Below are positions 52,913 to 62,017 of a stretch of 64,000 nucleotides of DNA, piece after piece. The DNA lies in NCBI GenBank assembly GCA_947498025.1, contig CANMJR010000009.1, forward strand, positions 22,539-86,538, in the 5' to 3' direction. The translations under genes and the position numbers were made by a program. Each line of letters begins with the position of its first letter. Within the stretch, counting starts at the first letter, position 1. The stretch is from Helicobacteraceae bacterium (GTDB taxonomy: Bacteria > Campylobacterota > Campylobacteria > Campylobacterales > Sulfurimonadaceae). A model generated the notes under the pieces. That model had not been told where the DNA came from, made no database searches, and worked only from the letters and a program-made list of their open reading frames with translations.

Positions 52913-53508
52913 GTTATCCAACTTTTTTCGACACTATAGAAGTTATAAAAGTAAAAGATCCTTTGGCAAATGTTTTAGGTGCATTTGATGATGGCGTATA
53001 TGAGTTTAATTACCTCGATGTTGTTAAATCAGCAGGGCACAGTTGCCCAACGGTTGCGGGTGCTTATATTGTTACGCTCAAAGCCCTCGAAGCACTCTAT
53101 CCAAATGAGCGGGCTATCAGAGGCGATATAAAAGTTGAGTTCGCAGAATCTCTTGAAGAGGGCGTTGCGGGAGTCATTGGGAATGTAATTTCTCAAATAA
53201 CAGGTGCTACAGACAAGAGCGGTTTTAAAGGTTTGCAGGGTAAATTTGCAAGACACTCTTTGATGTTTTTTGATTCAAAAATAAACGCATCCGCAAGATT
53301 TACAAGAGTCAGCAGCGGCAAAAGCGTGGATGTCACCTACAACCCATCTTCAATTATGCCTAATCCACAGATGCAGCCACTCATGCAAAAGATGATGAGC
53401 GGAAGTGCTACACAAGAAGAGATAAAAGAGTTCGGTGTTCTTTGGCAGGAAAGAGTGAAGAGAATCTTTGAAAATTTAGAGAGTGTCGTAAAGGTTACGG
53501 AGTTATAG
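52909..53508 (+). CDS. FmdE-like protein of unknown function
   Basis: The 199-residue protein contains SAGHSCPTVAGAYIVTLKAL (about 41-60), which resembles the His/Cys metal motif of FmdE-type proteins (formylmethanofuran dehydrogenase operon protein E). It has only one nearby Cys and no zinc-finger tail. The rest has no motif I know. This organism should not make methane, so a formylmethanofuran role is unlikely. It overlaps xseA by 4 bases. Confidence 0.6.
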   Translation: MSYPTFFDTIEVIKVKDPLANVLGAFDDGVYEFNYLDVVKSAGHSCPTVAGAYIVTLKALEALYPNERAIRGDIKVEFAESLEEGVAGVIGNVISQITGATDKSGFKGLQGKFARHSLMFFDSKINASARFTRVSSGKSVDVTYNPSSIMPNPQMQPLMQKMMSGSATQEEIKEFGVLWQERVKRIFENLESVVKVTEL

Positions 53509-53513
53509 TTATA

Positions 53514-53533
53514 GTCGAAGGCAGACCTTCGAC
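53514..53533. terminator. hairpin between the FmdE-like gene and sppA
   Basis: GTCGAAGG pairs with CCTTCGAC around CAGA in the 48-base space between two converging genes. It has no clear T-run on either side. Confidence 0.5.
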
Positions 53534-53556
53534 CTTGACATGTAAAACTAAAAAAA

Positions 53557-54426
53557 TTATTTCAAAATTAGATTTGGAAAGTAGGTGTGAAGCGTTACCA
53601 CAGTTGTCGCCGTTAATTTTTTCATCATTTTATCAAATTTATCTTCTTCATTCCAGATAGGTTTAGTGACTTCGCTCAGTTCTATTACTTTTGCTTTTGC
53701 ATCATAACTCACGCCCAAACTATCCACAAGCCCAACTTCTTTGGCTTGAGCGGCTGTAAAGATATGAGCATTTGCAAAGAGGTCTCTTTTTTTAATATCC
53801 AGACCTCTTGCATTTGCGACATCTTCTGTAAACATGTCATAAGTTCCTTGAATGACTTTGTTGAGCTCATTTACTTCAAACTCTGTCCACGCTCTATCCA
53901 TAGCCCCTACTTTTTTATATTTTCCGGCTTGAACAGTTTGCATTTTTACTCCGAATTTATCCATAATTCCACTCAAATCAGCACCTTCCATAATCACGCC
54001 AATGCTTCCAACCATTGAACCTGGATTTACGATAATCTCATTTGCCCAGATACTTGCATAGTAACTTCCACTCGCAATAGTTCCGCTCGCATAAACAACT
54101 ACGGGCTTTATAGCTTTGAGTCTCTTAATTGCATACGCTATCTCTACCGATGGAGAAACCGCTCCGCCAGGAGAGTCAATATTGAGTAAAACACCTTTTA
54201 CATGCGTATTTGTTGATGCATCTTCAATTTGTTTTAACACTTCAGAAACTTCCATAATTGGACCTACTAATGAGATTTGCTGTAGGTTGTTTTGCTTTAA
54301 ATCTCTCTCACTATTGGGTGCAAAAAGCAAAAAAAGTATAAGTACAAATAGCATAGCTTTGAAGTGATTTTGTATAAAGCCGAGTGTTAGGGTGATTGGT
54401 GAAAAAAGTTTTTTTATAAACTCCAT
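53557..54426 (-). CDS. sppA: signal peptide peptidase SppA (short, 36K type)
   Basis: SppA is a membrane serine protease that degrades cleaved signal peptides. One anchor lies at about 22-40. The protease domain has NIDSPGGAVSPSVEIAYAIK, catalytic Ser in GSMVGSIGVIMEG and Lys in VQAGKYKKVGAMDR. The 289 residues match the single-domain form. AAAAGGAAAA precedes the ATG. The gene lies next to the amidohydrolase gene, as in C. jejuni (Cj0068-Cj0067), but here a repeat copy separates them. Confidence 0.93.
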   Translation of the reverse strand: MEFIKKLFSPITLTLGFIQNHFKAMLFVLILFLLFAPNSERDLKQNNLQQISLVGPIMEVSEVLKQIEDASTNTHVKGVLLNIDSPGGAVSPSVEIAYAIKRLKAIKPVVVYASGTIASGSYYASIWANEIIVNPGSMVGSIGVIMEGADLSGIMDKFGVKMQTVQAGKYKKVGAMDRAWTEFEVNELNKVIQGTYDMFTEDVANARGLDIKKRDLFANAHIFTAAQAKEVGLVDSLGVSYDAKAKVIELSEVTKPIWNEEDKFDKMMKKLTATTVVTLHTYFPNLILK

Positions 54427-54442
54427 TAATTTTCCTTTTATT

Positions 54443-54585
54443 TGATGTTATGCAATAAAACGAACAAGTCCGTTTTATTGGCAGGGACTAAAGTCCCTAC
54501 AACCCTCTAAAGCTACGAAAAATTTTGTTTTTCGAGAATTACAAGGTGTTTTATGCACTTTTCATAAAAGTGCATAAGGTCAGTT
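54443..54585 (-). repeat. dispersed modular hairpin repeat, copy C (minimal, no inner module)
   Basis: The minus strand reads AACTGACCTTATGCACTTTT, then block GTAATTCTCGAAAAACAAAA, then TTTTTCGTAGCTTTAGAGGG, then a terminal stem and TAACATCA. Four hairpins are plain: TGCACTTTT/AAAAGTGCA; CGAAAAA/TTTTTCG at about 54516-54534; AGGGACT/AGTCCCT (54483-54489 with 54492-54498); and the end stem 54453-54465 with 54468-54480. The inner module of copies A and B is missing. One edge forms the TGA stop of the amidohydrolase gene; the other lies just before the sppA ribosome site. Confidence 0.85.
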
Positions 54586-55794
54586 AATTATTTTACCGTT
54601 TATGTAAATTTTCGAGATATTATATCTGTGCAATATTAAATGAAGTGCTAACTCATGGTTTGGCTCTTTGTCTAAATCCAGCACTATCATATCTGCATTT
54701 TTGCCCTCTGCAATCGCTCCTGCATTGATTCCAAGTGCCTCGGCTGCATGGATTGTGACACCTTTTATGAGAGCCTCCGCAAACTTTACAAGAGGAGCAT
54801 TGCTGTGCATAAACAGAGACATTTTCATCTCCTCAAACAGATCGAGTTTGTAGTTTGAACTAAGCCCGTCCGTTGCTACTATCCATCTAATATTATTGTC
54901 GTTTAACTCTTTGATATTGAGTGTAGGATTGCCTAAAAGTCTGTTTGAAATAGGGCAGTGAACTACGGTGTGCTTATTTGAAGAGAGTGTTTGAAGCTCC
55001 TCTTGATTCGCTTTTACGACATGTGTAAGAAGAGTGCTAAACCCATTAAAATGGTCTAAAAACTCTTTTGAATCACTTACTGCATAGTTTTGTTTGAGCA
55101 ATTTCTCAAAGAACTCCTTAAAATCACCCTCATTCTCATCGAGCCATTGTCGTTCCGCTTCGCTCTCCATAAAATGGGCGGTAAGTTTCAACTTCTCATG
55201 TTTGGCTATCTCTACCGCTTTTTTAATTAAAATCGGGTGAACGGAGTAGGGGGAGTGGATGGCAATCGCAGGAGTAAAACCCTCTCTTTTTACCGCTTTT
55301 GAAGCATCAAGTCTTGCCTTAAAATCAGCAAAAAGTGCGTCCGCCATAGTCGCTTGAGAGCCTATGAGCTCATTGAAAAAAACAACATTTTGGGGTGCCT
55401 TCGCACATACCTCTAAGTCCATTGCATGGGAGCTAATTGCTCCAAAAGTTGTGATTCCGCATGCGAGCATCTCATCAATCGCTTTTTGCATGCACTCAGA
55501 CTCGCATCCGTTTATAAGCTCTTCGCGATTTTCTATAACGCTGTAAAGCCAGTTTATAAAATCGCCATAGCTAAGCTCTGTTTTGTTTGCGCTAAACTCT
55601 ATGTGAACATGGGCATTTATAAGCCCCGGTAAGAGAAGCGAATTCTTTTGCAGCGTGGTTACTTTGGCATTCGGAAACTCTTTTGTCAGCTCCTCCAAAG
55701 GTGCTATTTTGTGGATTGTTTTATCAAATGCTATTGATAAATTTTCAAGTAATTTGTCTGGGGTGAGTATAAAGTTCGGTGTTATGATTTGCAT
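54580..55794 (-). CDS. metal-dependent amidohydrolase, aminofutalosine-deaminase-like
   Basis: The 404-residue protein of the ATZ/TRZ amidohydrolase group has the metal motif INAHVHIEF, IHSPYSVHP, HFMESEAERQW, VHCPISNRLLGN and ATDGLSSNYKLD. Campylobacter and Helicobacter relatives (Cj0067, HP0267) deaminate 6-amino-6-deoxyfutalosine in menaquinone synthesis, and the gene place beside sppA agrees with Cj0067. S-adenosylhomocysteine or deoxyadenosine deamination is an alternative in the same family. The stop codon lies at the edge of the repeat. Confidence 0.85.
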   Translation of the reverse strand: MQIITPNFILTPDKLLENLSIAFDKTIHKIAPLEELTKEFPNAKVTTLQKNSLLLPGLINAHVHIEFSANKTELSYGDFINWLYSVIENREELINGCESECMQKAIDEMLACGITTFGAISSHAMDLEVCAKAPQNVVFFNELIGSQATMADALFADFKARLDASKAVKREGFTPAIAIHSPYSVHPILIKKAVEIAKHEKLKLTAHFMESEAERQWLDENEGDFKEFFEKLLKQNYAVSDSKEFLDHFNGFSTLLTHVVKANQEELQTLSSNKHTVVHCPISNRLLGNPTLNIKELNDNNIRWIVATDGLSSNYKLDLFEEMKMSLFMHSNAPLVKFAEALIKGVTIHAAEALGINAGAIAEGKNADMIVLDLDKEPNHELALHLILHRYNISKIYINGKIIN

Positions 55795-55898
55795 GTTTAA
55801 TCTTTGAAGTTTAATTTTGAAAAATTTAAAATAGATTATGCTTAATTTAGGTAAAATTACCCCTTAAAAATTTGAATATATTACAAAAAAGGCACAAT

Positions 55899-56378
55899 AT
55901 GAAAATAATGGTTATTCAGGGTCCAAACTTAAATATGCTTGGCGTACGAGAGCAACACATTTACGGACCGATGAAACTAGAGCAAATTCACGCTCAAATG
56001 AAAGATTTTGCAACTCAAAATGGTGTAGAGATAGAGTTTTTCCAGAGTAACTTAGAGGGTGAAATTGTAGATAAGATTCAAGAGTGTTACGGCGACGTAG
56101 ATAGCATTATAATTAACGCTGCGGCATATACGCACACTTCAATAGCTATCCGTGATGCCATTTCTGCGGTTGCGATTCCAACCATAGAGGTTCATATAAG
56201 CAACCTTCACCGTCGTGAAGAGTTTAGACAAACAAATATGATTGCTCCTGTATGTGCTTCTTCGGTTGTGGGTTTTGGTGCTTTTGGGTATCATTTAGCT
56301 ATGATGGGTTCATTACAAATTATGAGTGAAATCAGAGCTGTTCAAGAGGCGCGTCAAGCTGCTGCTTCAGCTGAGTAG
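55899..56378 (+). CDS. aroQ: 3-dehydroquinate dehydratase, type II
   Basis: AroQ removes water from 3-dehydroquinate in the shikimate pathway. The 159 residues start [20 protein letters not shown] with the active Tyr following (IYG), and contain [17 protein letters not shown] and [12 protein letters not shown]. The ATG at 55899 has AAAAAAGG upstream; a TTG at 55872 lacks conserved sequence. Type II enzymes are dodecamers. It opens the aroQ-folK-flhF run. Confidence 0.96.
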   Translation: MKIMVIQGPNLNMLGVREQHIYGPMKLEQIHAQMKDFATQNGVEIEFFQSNLEGEIVDKIQECYGDVDSIIINAAAYTHTSIAIRDAISAVAIPTIEVHISNLHRREEFRQTNMIAPVCASSVVGFGAFGYHLAMMGSLQIMSEIRAVQEARQAAASAE

Positions 56379-56381
56379 TCC

Positions 56382-56870
56382 GTGTATCTAAAACGCAGGC
56401 TCGGCAAGAGTTTAACAACTCTTAGAGGCTTGCATTTTGGATATAAAAAAAAGAGAAAAAGCTCTCATAGATACAAAGTAACAGTGGGAATAGGCGGAAA
56501 TATAGGGGATGTAAAACGAAGGTTTGAGCATCTTTTTAACTGTTTGAAAAAAGAGAAAAGAGTAGAGCTTTTGCAAACATCGTTGATTTTGAAAAATCCT
56601 CCTTTTGGTTTTGCAAACCAAGATGATTTTTTTAACTCAATTATTGTTTTACAAATTAGTATGCAGCCTATGCAGTTTTTAGGTTATTTGATGAGATTAG
56701 AAAAGAGATTTGCAAGAAAAAGAAGTTTTGCAAATGCCCCAAGGACTTTAGATTTGGACATTATATTTTTTGATAAGAGAGTTGTTAAGAGTGAAAAACT
56801 TACAATTCCGCATGCCAGCTGGTCTAGTAGAGAGAGTGTTTTGATACCGTTATCGGAACTTAAACAGTGA
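56382..56870 (+). CDS. folK: HPPK, 2-amino-4-hydroxy-6-hydroxymethyldihydropteridine pyrophosphokinase
   Basis: FolK transfers pyrophosphate to the pterin made by FolB. The 162 residues have a basic N-terminal extension of about 32 residues before GIGGNIGDVKRRF, then SLILKNPPFGFANQDDFFNS and the mark APRTLDLDIIFF. The start is GTG. It overlaps flhF by 4 bases. The link with flagellar genes is conserved in Campylobacter and is probably only transcriptional. Confidence 0.92.
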   Translation: MYLKRRLGKSLTTLRGLHFGYKKKRKSSHRYKVTVGIGGNIGDVKRRFEHLFNCLKKEKRVELLQTSLILKNPPFGFANQDDFFNSIIVLQISMQPMQFLGYLMRLEKRFARKRSFANAPRTLDLDIIFFDKRVVKSEKLTIPHASWSSRESVLIPLSELKQ

Positions 56871-58138
56871 AGATACTGACATTTACCGGCAAATCGCCAT
56901 CCGAAGCTCTCAAAAAAGCAAAACTTGAAATCGGTGATGACGGAATGCTCATCGAGACAAGAGAGATTCATAAGAAGGGGCTGGGAAGAGAGCCTCTTTA
57001 TGAGATTGTGATAGGAATAGAAGAGGACAAAACAGCTGCTACATATTCGAGAGTTAATAAGCCGCTGCATAAGCAAACACCGGTTGTAAAACATAGCGAA
57101 GATGTTCTTTATGAAATTTCAAGTGCCGCAAAACAGATATCAAAAATATCGGATGTGACAGATCCTCATTATGAATATGGCGCTGTTAGAACTCCACATG
57201 TAAACTTTGAACCAAAAGAGTTGAAAGAGATTAAGTCAGAAATACTGAAACTTGGAGATAAAGTTAAGCTTATCCAAAATATGTTTTGGGATGAGAAGTC
57301 CCCCGATATAGAGAGCCGAATTCCTCCGGAGTTTGCTGAAATATATCGTCTTGCTTCTCAAAGCGGTATGAATAAAGAGCATCTTGATGCAATTATGCAG
57401 ATGACTCTGCAGCACATGCCACTCAAAATGAGAGAAAATTCTGCCACTGTAAAAAGATATTTTCAAACAATTCTAAGAAAAATGATACCTATCAGACTCG
57501 AGAGCATGCCTGATAAAAGCAGTAAAAAAGTGATAATGCTTGTCGGTCCGACAGGTGTCGGCAAAACAACATCTATTGCAAAATTGGCTGCAAGATACTC
57601 ATTTTTAATGCAAAAAAAATACAAGGTAGGTTTAGTTGTTTTGGATACCTACAGAATCGGTGCAGTTGAACAGCTGATGCAGTATGCAAGAATGATGAAA
57701 CTCGGTATTGAGACGGTAGTTGACCCACCGGAATTCTCAACGGCGTTAAACTCTTTAAGATATTGTGACTATATCTTGATCGATACTATGGGTTCCAGCC
57801 CTTATGATAAGGGAAAAATTGAGAAGATTTATGAGTGTCTTGAAGCAAATGATACGGAGTACAATATAGATGTTGTTTTGGTTATGCCAAGCTCTATAAA
57901 ATATGAAGATTTAAAAGCAACCTATGATAATTTTGAGAGTCTAAACATTGACACAATGATGTTTACAAAGTTGGATGAAACAAGAGGTTTTGGAAATATT
58001 TTTTCACTTGCTTATGAAACAAAGAAGCCGATAAGTTATTTTTCCGTAGGGCAAGAAGTTCCGGAAGATTTAGTATATGCGAGCAGTGACTTTTTAGTTG
58101 AGTGCTTGCTACATGGATTTAATCGGAGCAAAGTATGA
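56867..58138 (+). CDS. flhF: flagellar GTPase FlhF
   Basis: FlhF is an SRP-like GTPase that places and numbers polar flagella. The 423 residues have the basic N-terminal B domain, then the NG domain with Walker [19 protein letters not shown] (from about residue 226), [12 protein letters not shown], the D-type motif [11 protein letters not shown] and [10 protein letters not shown]. The start is GTG. It overlaps flhG by 4 bases. FlhF and FlhG act as a pair. Confidence 0.96.
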   Translation: MKILTFTGKSPSEALKKAKLEIGDDGMLIETREIHKKGLGREPLYEIVIGIEEDKTAATYSRVNKPLHKQTPVVKHSEDVLYEISSAAKQISKISDVTDPHYEYGAVRTPHVNFEPKELKEIKSEILKLGDKVKLIQNMFWDEKSPDIESRIPPEFAEIYRLASQSGMNKEHLDAIMQMTLQHMPLKMRENSATVKRYFQTILRKMIPIRLESMPDKSSKKVIMLVGPTGVGKTTSIAKLAARYSFLMQKKYKVGLVVLDTYRIGAVEQLMQYARMMKLGIETVVDPPEFSTALNSLRYCDYILIDTMGSSPYDKGKIEKIYECLEANDTEYNIDVVLVMPSSIKYEDLKATYDNFESLNIDTMMFTKLDETRGFGNIFSLAYETKKPISYFSVGQEVPEDLVYASSDFLVECLLHGFNRSKV

Positions 58139-59010
58139 TGGGGCATCAGGCAGAGAAGCTTGAAAAATTAGTTGCTTCAAATTCAGAAAAAAGATCCAAA
58201 AAGACTCGTTTTGTAGCTATAACTAGCGGAAAAGGCGGAGTCGGAAAGAGTACAATAAGCTCTAATTTAGCGTATGTTCTCTCACAAACCGGACTGAATG
58301 TAGGTATTTTTGATGCAGATATCGGTTTGGCAAATTTGGATGTCATGTTTAATGTTAAAATTAAAAAAAATATTCTACATGTATTGAAGGGTGAGGCTAC
58401 GGTTGCTGATATTTTAATTCCTATAACCAGGAATCTAATTTTAATACCCGGTGAAAGCGGTGATGAGATACTGAAATACTCAAATATGGCACTTTTTGAA
58501 CGATTTATGGAAGAGGCAAGGGTTCTTGATAAATTGGATATTATGATTATAGATACGGGTGCCGGTATCGGTGAACATATTCAAATGTTTTTAAAAGCGG
58601 CAGATGATGTTGTTGTTGTAACCGTGCCGGATCCGGCGGCAATTACAGATGCATATGCAACTATTAAAACTATTGCAGTCCTTCGTAATGATGTAAGTGT
58701 GATTTTAAACCAAGTTAAAAATGAAAAAGAGGCGGAAGCAGTTTTTGAAAAGATAAAAAAAGTAGCTCAGGCGAATATTGGAAACAATCTTGAATTAAAG
58801 CTTATAGGAAAGATAAATAGTGATATAAAAGTTTCATCTTCTGTGAAGCAGAGAGCCCTTTTTAGCGTTTCATACCCATCATCACAGCCTCATAAAGATA
58901 TAGTTGAAATTGCAAATGCTCTTGTCAAGAAATTGGAACGAAACATGCTAGTTACTTCAAATGAAAGTGGTTTAACAGGACTATTTAAGCGTTTAATGGA
59001 GCATTTTTAA
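58135..59010 (+). CDS. flhG: flagellar number regulator FlhG (MinD-like ATPase)
   Basis: The 291-residue ParA/MinD-type ATPase has deviant Walker [12 protein letters not shown] (30-40), [26 protein letters not shown] and [16 protein letters not shown] short C-terminal amphipathic helix ([13 protein letters not shown]) should bind the membrane. FlhG limits flagellar number with FlhF. The order flhF-flhG-orf-fliA-fliM-fliY is that of C. jejuni. Confidence 0.94.
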   Translation: MMGHQAEKLEKLVASNSEKRSKKTRFVAITSGKGGVGKSTISSNLAYVLSQTGLNVGIFDADIGLANLDVMFNVKIKKNILHVLKGEATVADILIPITRNLILIPGESGDEILKYSNMALFERFMEEARVLDKLDIMIIDTGAGIGEHIQMFLKAADDVVVVTVPDPAAITDAYATIKTIAVLRNDVSVILNQVKNEKEAEAVFEKIKKVAQANIGNNLELKLIGKINSDIKVSSSVKQRALFSVSYPSSQPHKDIVEIANALVKKLERNMLVTSNESGLTGLFKRLMEHF

Positions 59011-59031
59011 GTCTTTTTTTTGGGGTAGTTT

Positions 59032-59367
59032 ATGTTAGGCGAGAATTTTGTATATTTTTTTACTGTTCAAGGATTCTTTATTGGAATTATTTTCGGCATA
59101 CTTAAATCTTTTGATGCCGAGGGTTTAATAACATATACTTTTTTTATAACTATATTCTTCTACCTTTTTTCCCATATAATAATTGCTTTATATTTTCAAA
59201 CCCTCAATGCAAGGTCCTATTTATTTCCAAGAGATATGCACGAAAAAGAGCTTGACATGTTTGTTAAAGAGATCAATAAAAGAGAAAAGTTGATTGATTC
59301 TGTTTGCAAAATGACAGATATGGCAATAAAACTAAATGCACAAGACATAAATGGTGCAAAATCATGA
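59032..59367 (+). CDS. small membrane protein of the flagellar run (Cj0062c position)
   Basis: This 111-residue protein has two membrane segments (about 8-24 and 32-60: FFTVQGFFIGIIFGIL, YTFFITIFFYLFSHIIIALY) and a cytoplasmic tail of about 50 residues. I know no motif. The same place between flhG and fliA is held in C. jejuni by a small membrane protein (Cj0062c). The stop overlaps the fliA start (ATGA). A role in flagella is suggested only by context. Confidence 0.78.
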   Translation: MLGENFVYFFTVQGFFIGIIFGILKSFDAEGLITYTFFITIFFYLFSHIIIALYFQTLNARSYLFPRDMHEKELDMFVKEINKREKLIDSVCKMTDMAIKLNAQDINGAKS

Positions 59368-60050
59368 TTAATAATGGATACATAAATAGTATCAAGCATA
59401 AAAAAGATGAGCTTGCAATTCAATATCTTCCGGCCGTTAGGGCTATGGCTTTTAGACTTAAAGAGAGACTTCCCAGCTCTATAGATTTTATGGATTTATC
59501 GGCTATAGGAACTGAAGAACTTATAAAATTGGCAAGAAAATATGATGAGGGTCTCAATGATTCTTTTTGGGGTTATGCTAAAAAGAGGGTCTATGGAGCT
59601 ATGCTCGATTATCTGAGAAGCTTAGATATATTGAGCCGAGCGAGCCGAAAACTTGTAAAAGCTATTGATTATGCAGTTGAAGAGTACAGATTGACGCATG
59701 AGGATGAGCCTACGGATGAAGAGCTCTCGGTTATGCTGGGAGAGAGCATTGAGAAGATACATGAGGCAAGAATTGCCTCCAGCATCTACACGGTTATGCC
59801 TCTTCATGATCAGTTGCATGTCGGTGATGAGGGTGCTTCCCTAGCAAATATTGAAAGAGATGAGCTAATAATCGTTATTAAAGAGATTTTATCGGGTTAT
59901 AAAGAGAGAGAGCAGCTGGTTATTCAATTGTACTATTTTGAAGAGTTGACATTAAAAGAGATAAGTGATGTCTTGAATATTACAGAATCAAGAATCTCGC
60001 AAATACATAAATCGGTAATACAAAAAATCAAAGAAAGTGTAGGGGCATAA
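59364..60050 (+). CDS. fliA: flagellar sigma factor sigma-28
   Basis: FliA directs transcription of late flagellar genes. From ATG 59364 it has 228 residues. Region 2 contains YLPAVRAMAFRLKERLPSSI and DSFWGYAKKRVYGAMLDYLR, region 3 contains EEYRLTHEDEPTDEELSVML, and region 4 ends LKEISDVLNITESRISQIH. The longer frame from 59304 would overlap the previous gene by 64 bases and carries no conserved residues. fliM follows after one base. Confidence 0.95.
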   Translation: MINNGYINSIKHKKDELAIQYLPAVRAMAFRLKERLPSSIDFMDLSAIGTEELIKLARKYDEGLNDSFWGYAKKRVYGAMLDYLRSLDILSRASRKLVKAIDYAVEEYRLTHEDEPTDEELSVMLGESIEKIHEARIASSIYTVMPLHDQLHVGDEGASLANIERDELIIVIKEILSGYKEREQLVIQLYYFEELTLKEISDVLNITESRISQIHKSVIQKIKESVGA

Positions 60051-60051
60051 G

Positions 60052-61158
60052 ATGGCAGATATACTTTCACAAGAAGAGATAGATGCCCTTCTCGATGTTG
60101 TTGAAGATGATGGAGATGAGATTTTTGAGAGCTCAGATGATCACCTCCTTCCTCAGCGACAAGTAACACTTTATGATTTTAAGAGACCAAACAGAGTATC
60201 AAAAGAGCAACTTCGCGCCTTTCGCGGTGTGCATGATAAAATGGCAAGGTCGCTAGCCTCTCAAATATCCTCAATCATGCGCTCAATTGTTGAGATTCAG
60301 CTTCACTCGGTTGACCAGATGACTTATGGCGAATTTTTGATGTCGCTTCCAAATCCTACAAGTTTTAATGTATTTTCAATAAAACCTTTAGAGGGAAGCG
60401 GGGTTATTGAGATAAATCCATCCATCGCGTTTCCTATGCTTGACAGGCTTTTAGGCGGGAAAGGTGAGCCTTTTGATGCGAGCCGTGAGTTTTCAGATAT
60501 TGAATTAAGCCTTTTTGAAACAATACTACGAGTTATGATGAGTACACTCAAAGAGGCATGGGGACCTGTTATGGATGTCTATCCAAACATAGAATCTAAA
60601 GAATCAAGCCCGAATGTTGTCCAGATTGTTGCACAAAATGAGATTGTTGTCATGGTTGTTATGGAGATAATTATTGGACATAGTTCCGGCATGATGAATG
60701 TATGCTACCCTGTTATCTCGCTAGAGCCAATTTTACCGAAGTTGGCTTCTCGGGATTTGATGCTCAATGAAACAAGCTCCAAAAAAAGCAGAAACACAGA
60801 ACTACAGGTTCTGCTAGGCGGTGCAAAAGTAAATGTGGAAGCGACTCTTGGAGATGCAGAGCTTACACTCGGAGATGTTTTAGAGCTGAAAGTGGGCGAT
60901 ATTTTGAGACTCTCGAGTGCTGCTAATGACATTGTAACCCTTTGTGTAGATGGAAAAGATAGATTTAGGGGCGAAATAGGGCTGCGAAGATTTAGAAAAT
61001 CTATTCAAATTACGGAAGTTATCTATACTGAAAAAGATGCTGTTAAAAAAGCACTTGAAAATTTTGAACAACTGAGACATGATAAAATATCCGGTGTTAA
61101 AGATATTATTAATGAAGAAGCAGCAGAAGAAGTTACTTATGAAGACGAGGATTATTAG
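60052..61158 (+). CDS. fliM: flagellar motor switch protein FliM
   Basis: FliM forms the C-ring with FliG and FliY/FliN and binds CheY-P through its N-terminal peptide (LSQEEIDALLDVVE, residues 4-17). The middle CheC-like domain (about 45-230) includes GGKGEPFDASREFSDIE, and the C-terminal SpoA domain has GDILRLSSAANDIV. The 368 residues are full length. The stop abuts the fliY start with no gap. Confidence 0.96.
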   Translation: MADILSQEEIDALLDVVEDDGDEIFESSDDHLLPQRQVTLYDFKRPNRVSKEQLRAFRGVHDKMARSLASQISSIMRSIVEIQLHSVDQMTYGEFLMSLPNPTSFNVFSIKPLEGSGVIEINPSIAFPMLDRLLGGKGEPFDASREFSDIELSLFETILRVMMSTLKEAWGPVMDVYPNIESKESSPNVVQIVAQNEIVVMVVMEIIIGHSSGMMNVCYPVISLEPILPKLASRDLMLNETSSKKSRNTELQVLLGGAKVNVEATLGDAELTLGDVLELKVGDILRLSSAANDIVTLCVDGKDRFRGEIGLRRFRKSIQITEVIYTEKDAVKKALENFEQLRHDKISGVKDIINEEAAEEVTYEDEDY

Positions 61159-62016
61159 ATGAGTGGATTTATGAAATTATTTGAAAGTGAAACTATCGGC
61201 ACAATTGAAGCGCTTATCGGTTCTGCACCGACTCTTGAACTAAAAGAGGAGCAAAACCTAAGTATTATTTCAAATATTATTCCTCCGATAGTGCTAGTAA
61301 AGCTGGGCATATCCGGCGATATAAAAGCTACTGCCATGGTCGCTCTTCCTCCAAACCTCTCTGCATCCCTCTCTGACATGATGCTGGGTGAGGAACCAAG
61401 CGACAGAGAAGATGTTTCAGACGATGATTTAGATGCAACAAAAGAGATTGTGTCCAATATTTTTGGAGCTATTTCAAACAGTCTTTCGGGTCAAAAAGAG
61501 ATGCCTGCACTCTCTTTCTCTGTTGAGAATATTGAATTTAAGAATGATGACTCTGAATTTAGTTTAGAAGAGTACTCTAAAATGTATGTATATAAATTTA
61601 GCATGGGTAGCTTAAACTCAATGCTCATGTTTATTATAGATGAAAAGCTTCAAAACGCACTTTTTGCTCCGCCATCTAAGGAAATGCCGCCATCCCAAGC
61701 CATGTCCTATAACGACAACACTCCTTCAAATGTAAATTTGAGTAGCAATGAGATGAATAATATCTCCCTGATTATGGATGTTAAACTCCCTGTGAGAGTT
61801 AGAATAGGTAAAAAAAGAATGCTCTTAAAGGATGTTCTAAATATGGATATCGGCTCGGTTATAGAGCTGAATCAATTGGCTAATGACCCGTTGGAGATAC
61901 TCGTTGATAACCATGTGATAGCACTGGGCGAAGTTGTAATCGTGGATGGTAACTTTGGAGTTCAGGTTACATCCATAGGCACAAAAAGAGAAAGATTGAA
62001 CCAGTTGAAGGCGTAA
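61159..62016 (+). CDS. fliY: flagellar motor switch protein FliY (FliN family)
   Basis: The 285 residues have a FliY middle region without clear CheC phosphatase motifs and a C-terminal SpoA/FliN domain (SLIMDVKLPVRVRIGKKRML, LNMDIGSVIEL, GEVVIVDGNFGVQVT). It shares the C-ring with FliM. In Campylobacterota FliY exists beside FliN; fliN is not seen here. It follows fliM directly and is followed by the LOG-family gene after one base. Confidence 0.93.
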   Translation: MSGFMKLFESETIGTIEALIGSAPTLELKEEQNLSIISNIIPPIVLVKLGISGDIKATAMVALPPNLSASLSDMMLGEEPSDREDVSDDDLDATKEIVSNIFGAISNSLSGQKEMPALSFSVENIEFKNDDSEFSLEEYSKMYVYKFSMGSLNSMLMFIIDEKLQNALFAPPSKEMPPSQAMSYNDNTPSNVNLSSNEMNNISLIMDVKLPVRVRIGKKRMLLKDVLNMDIGSVIELNQLANDPLEILVDNHVIALGEVVIVDGNFGVQVTSIGTKRERLNQLKA

Positions 62017-62017
62017 G

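Noticed and set aside
59304..59363. Longer fliA start
   Set aside because: The added 20 residues are unlike sigma-28 proteins and overlap the preceding gene; ATG 59364 gives the normal start.
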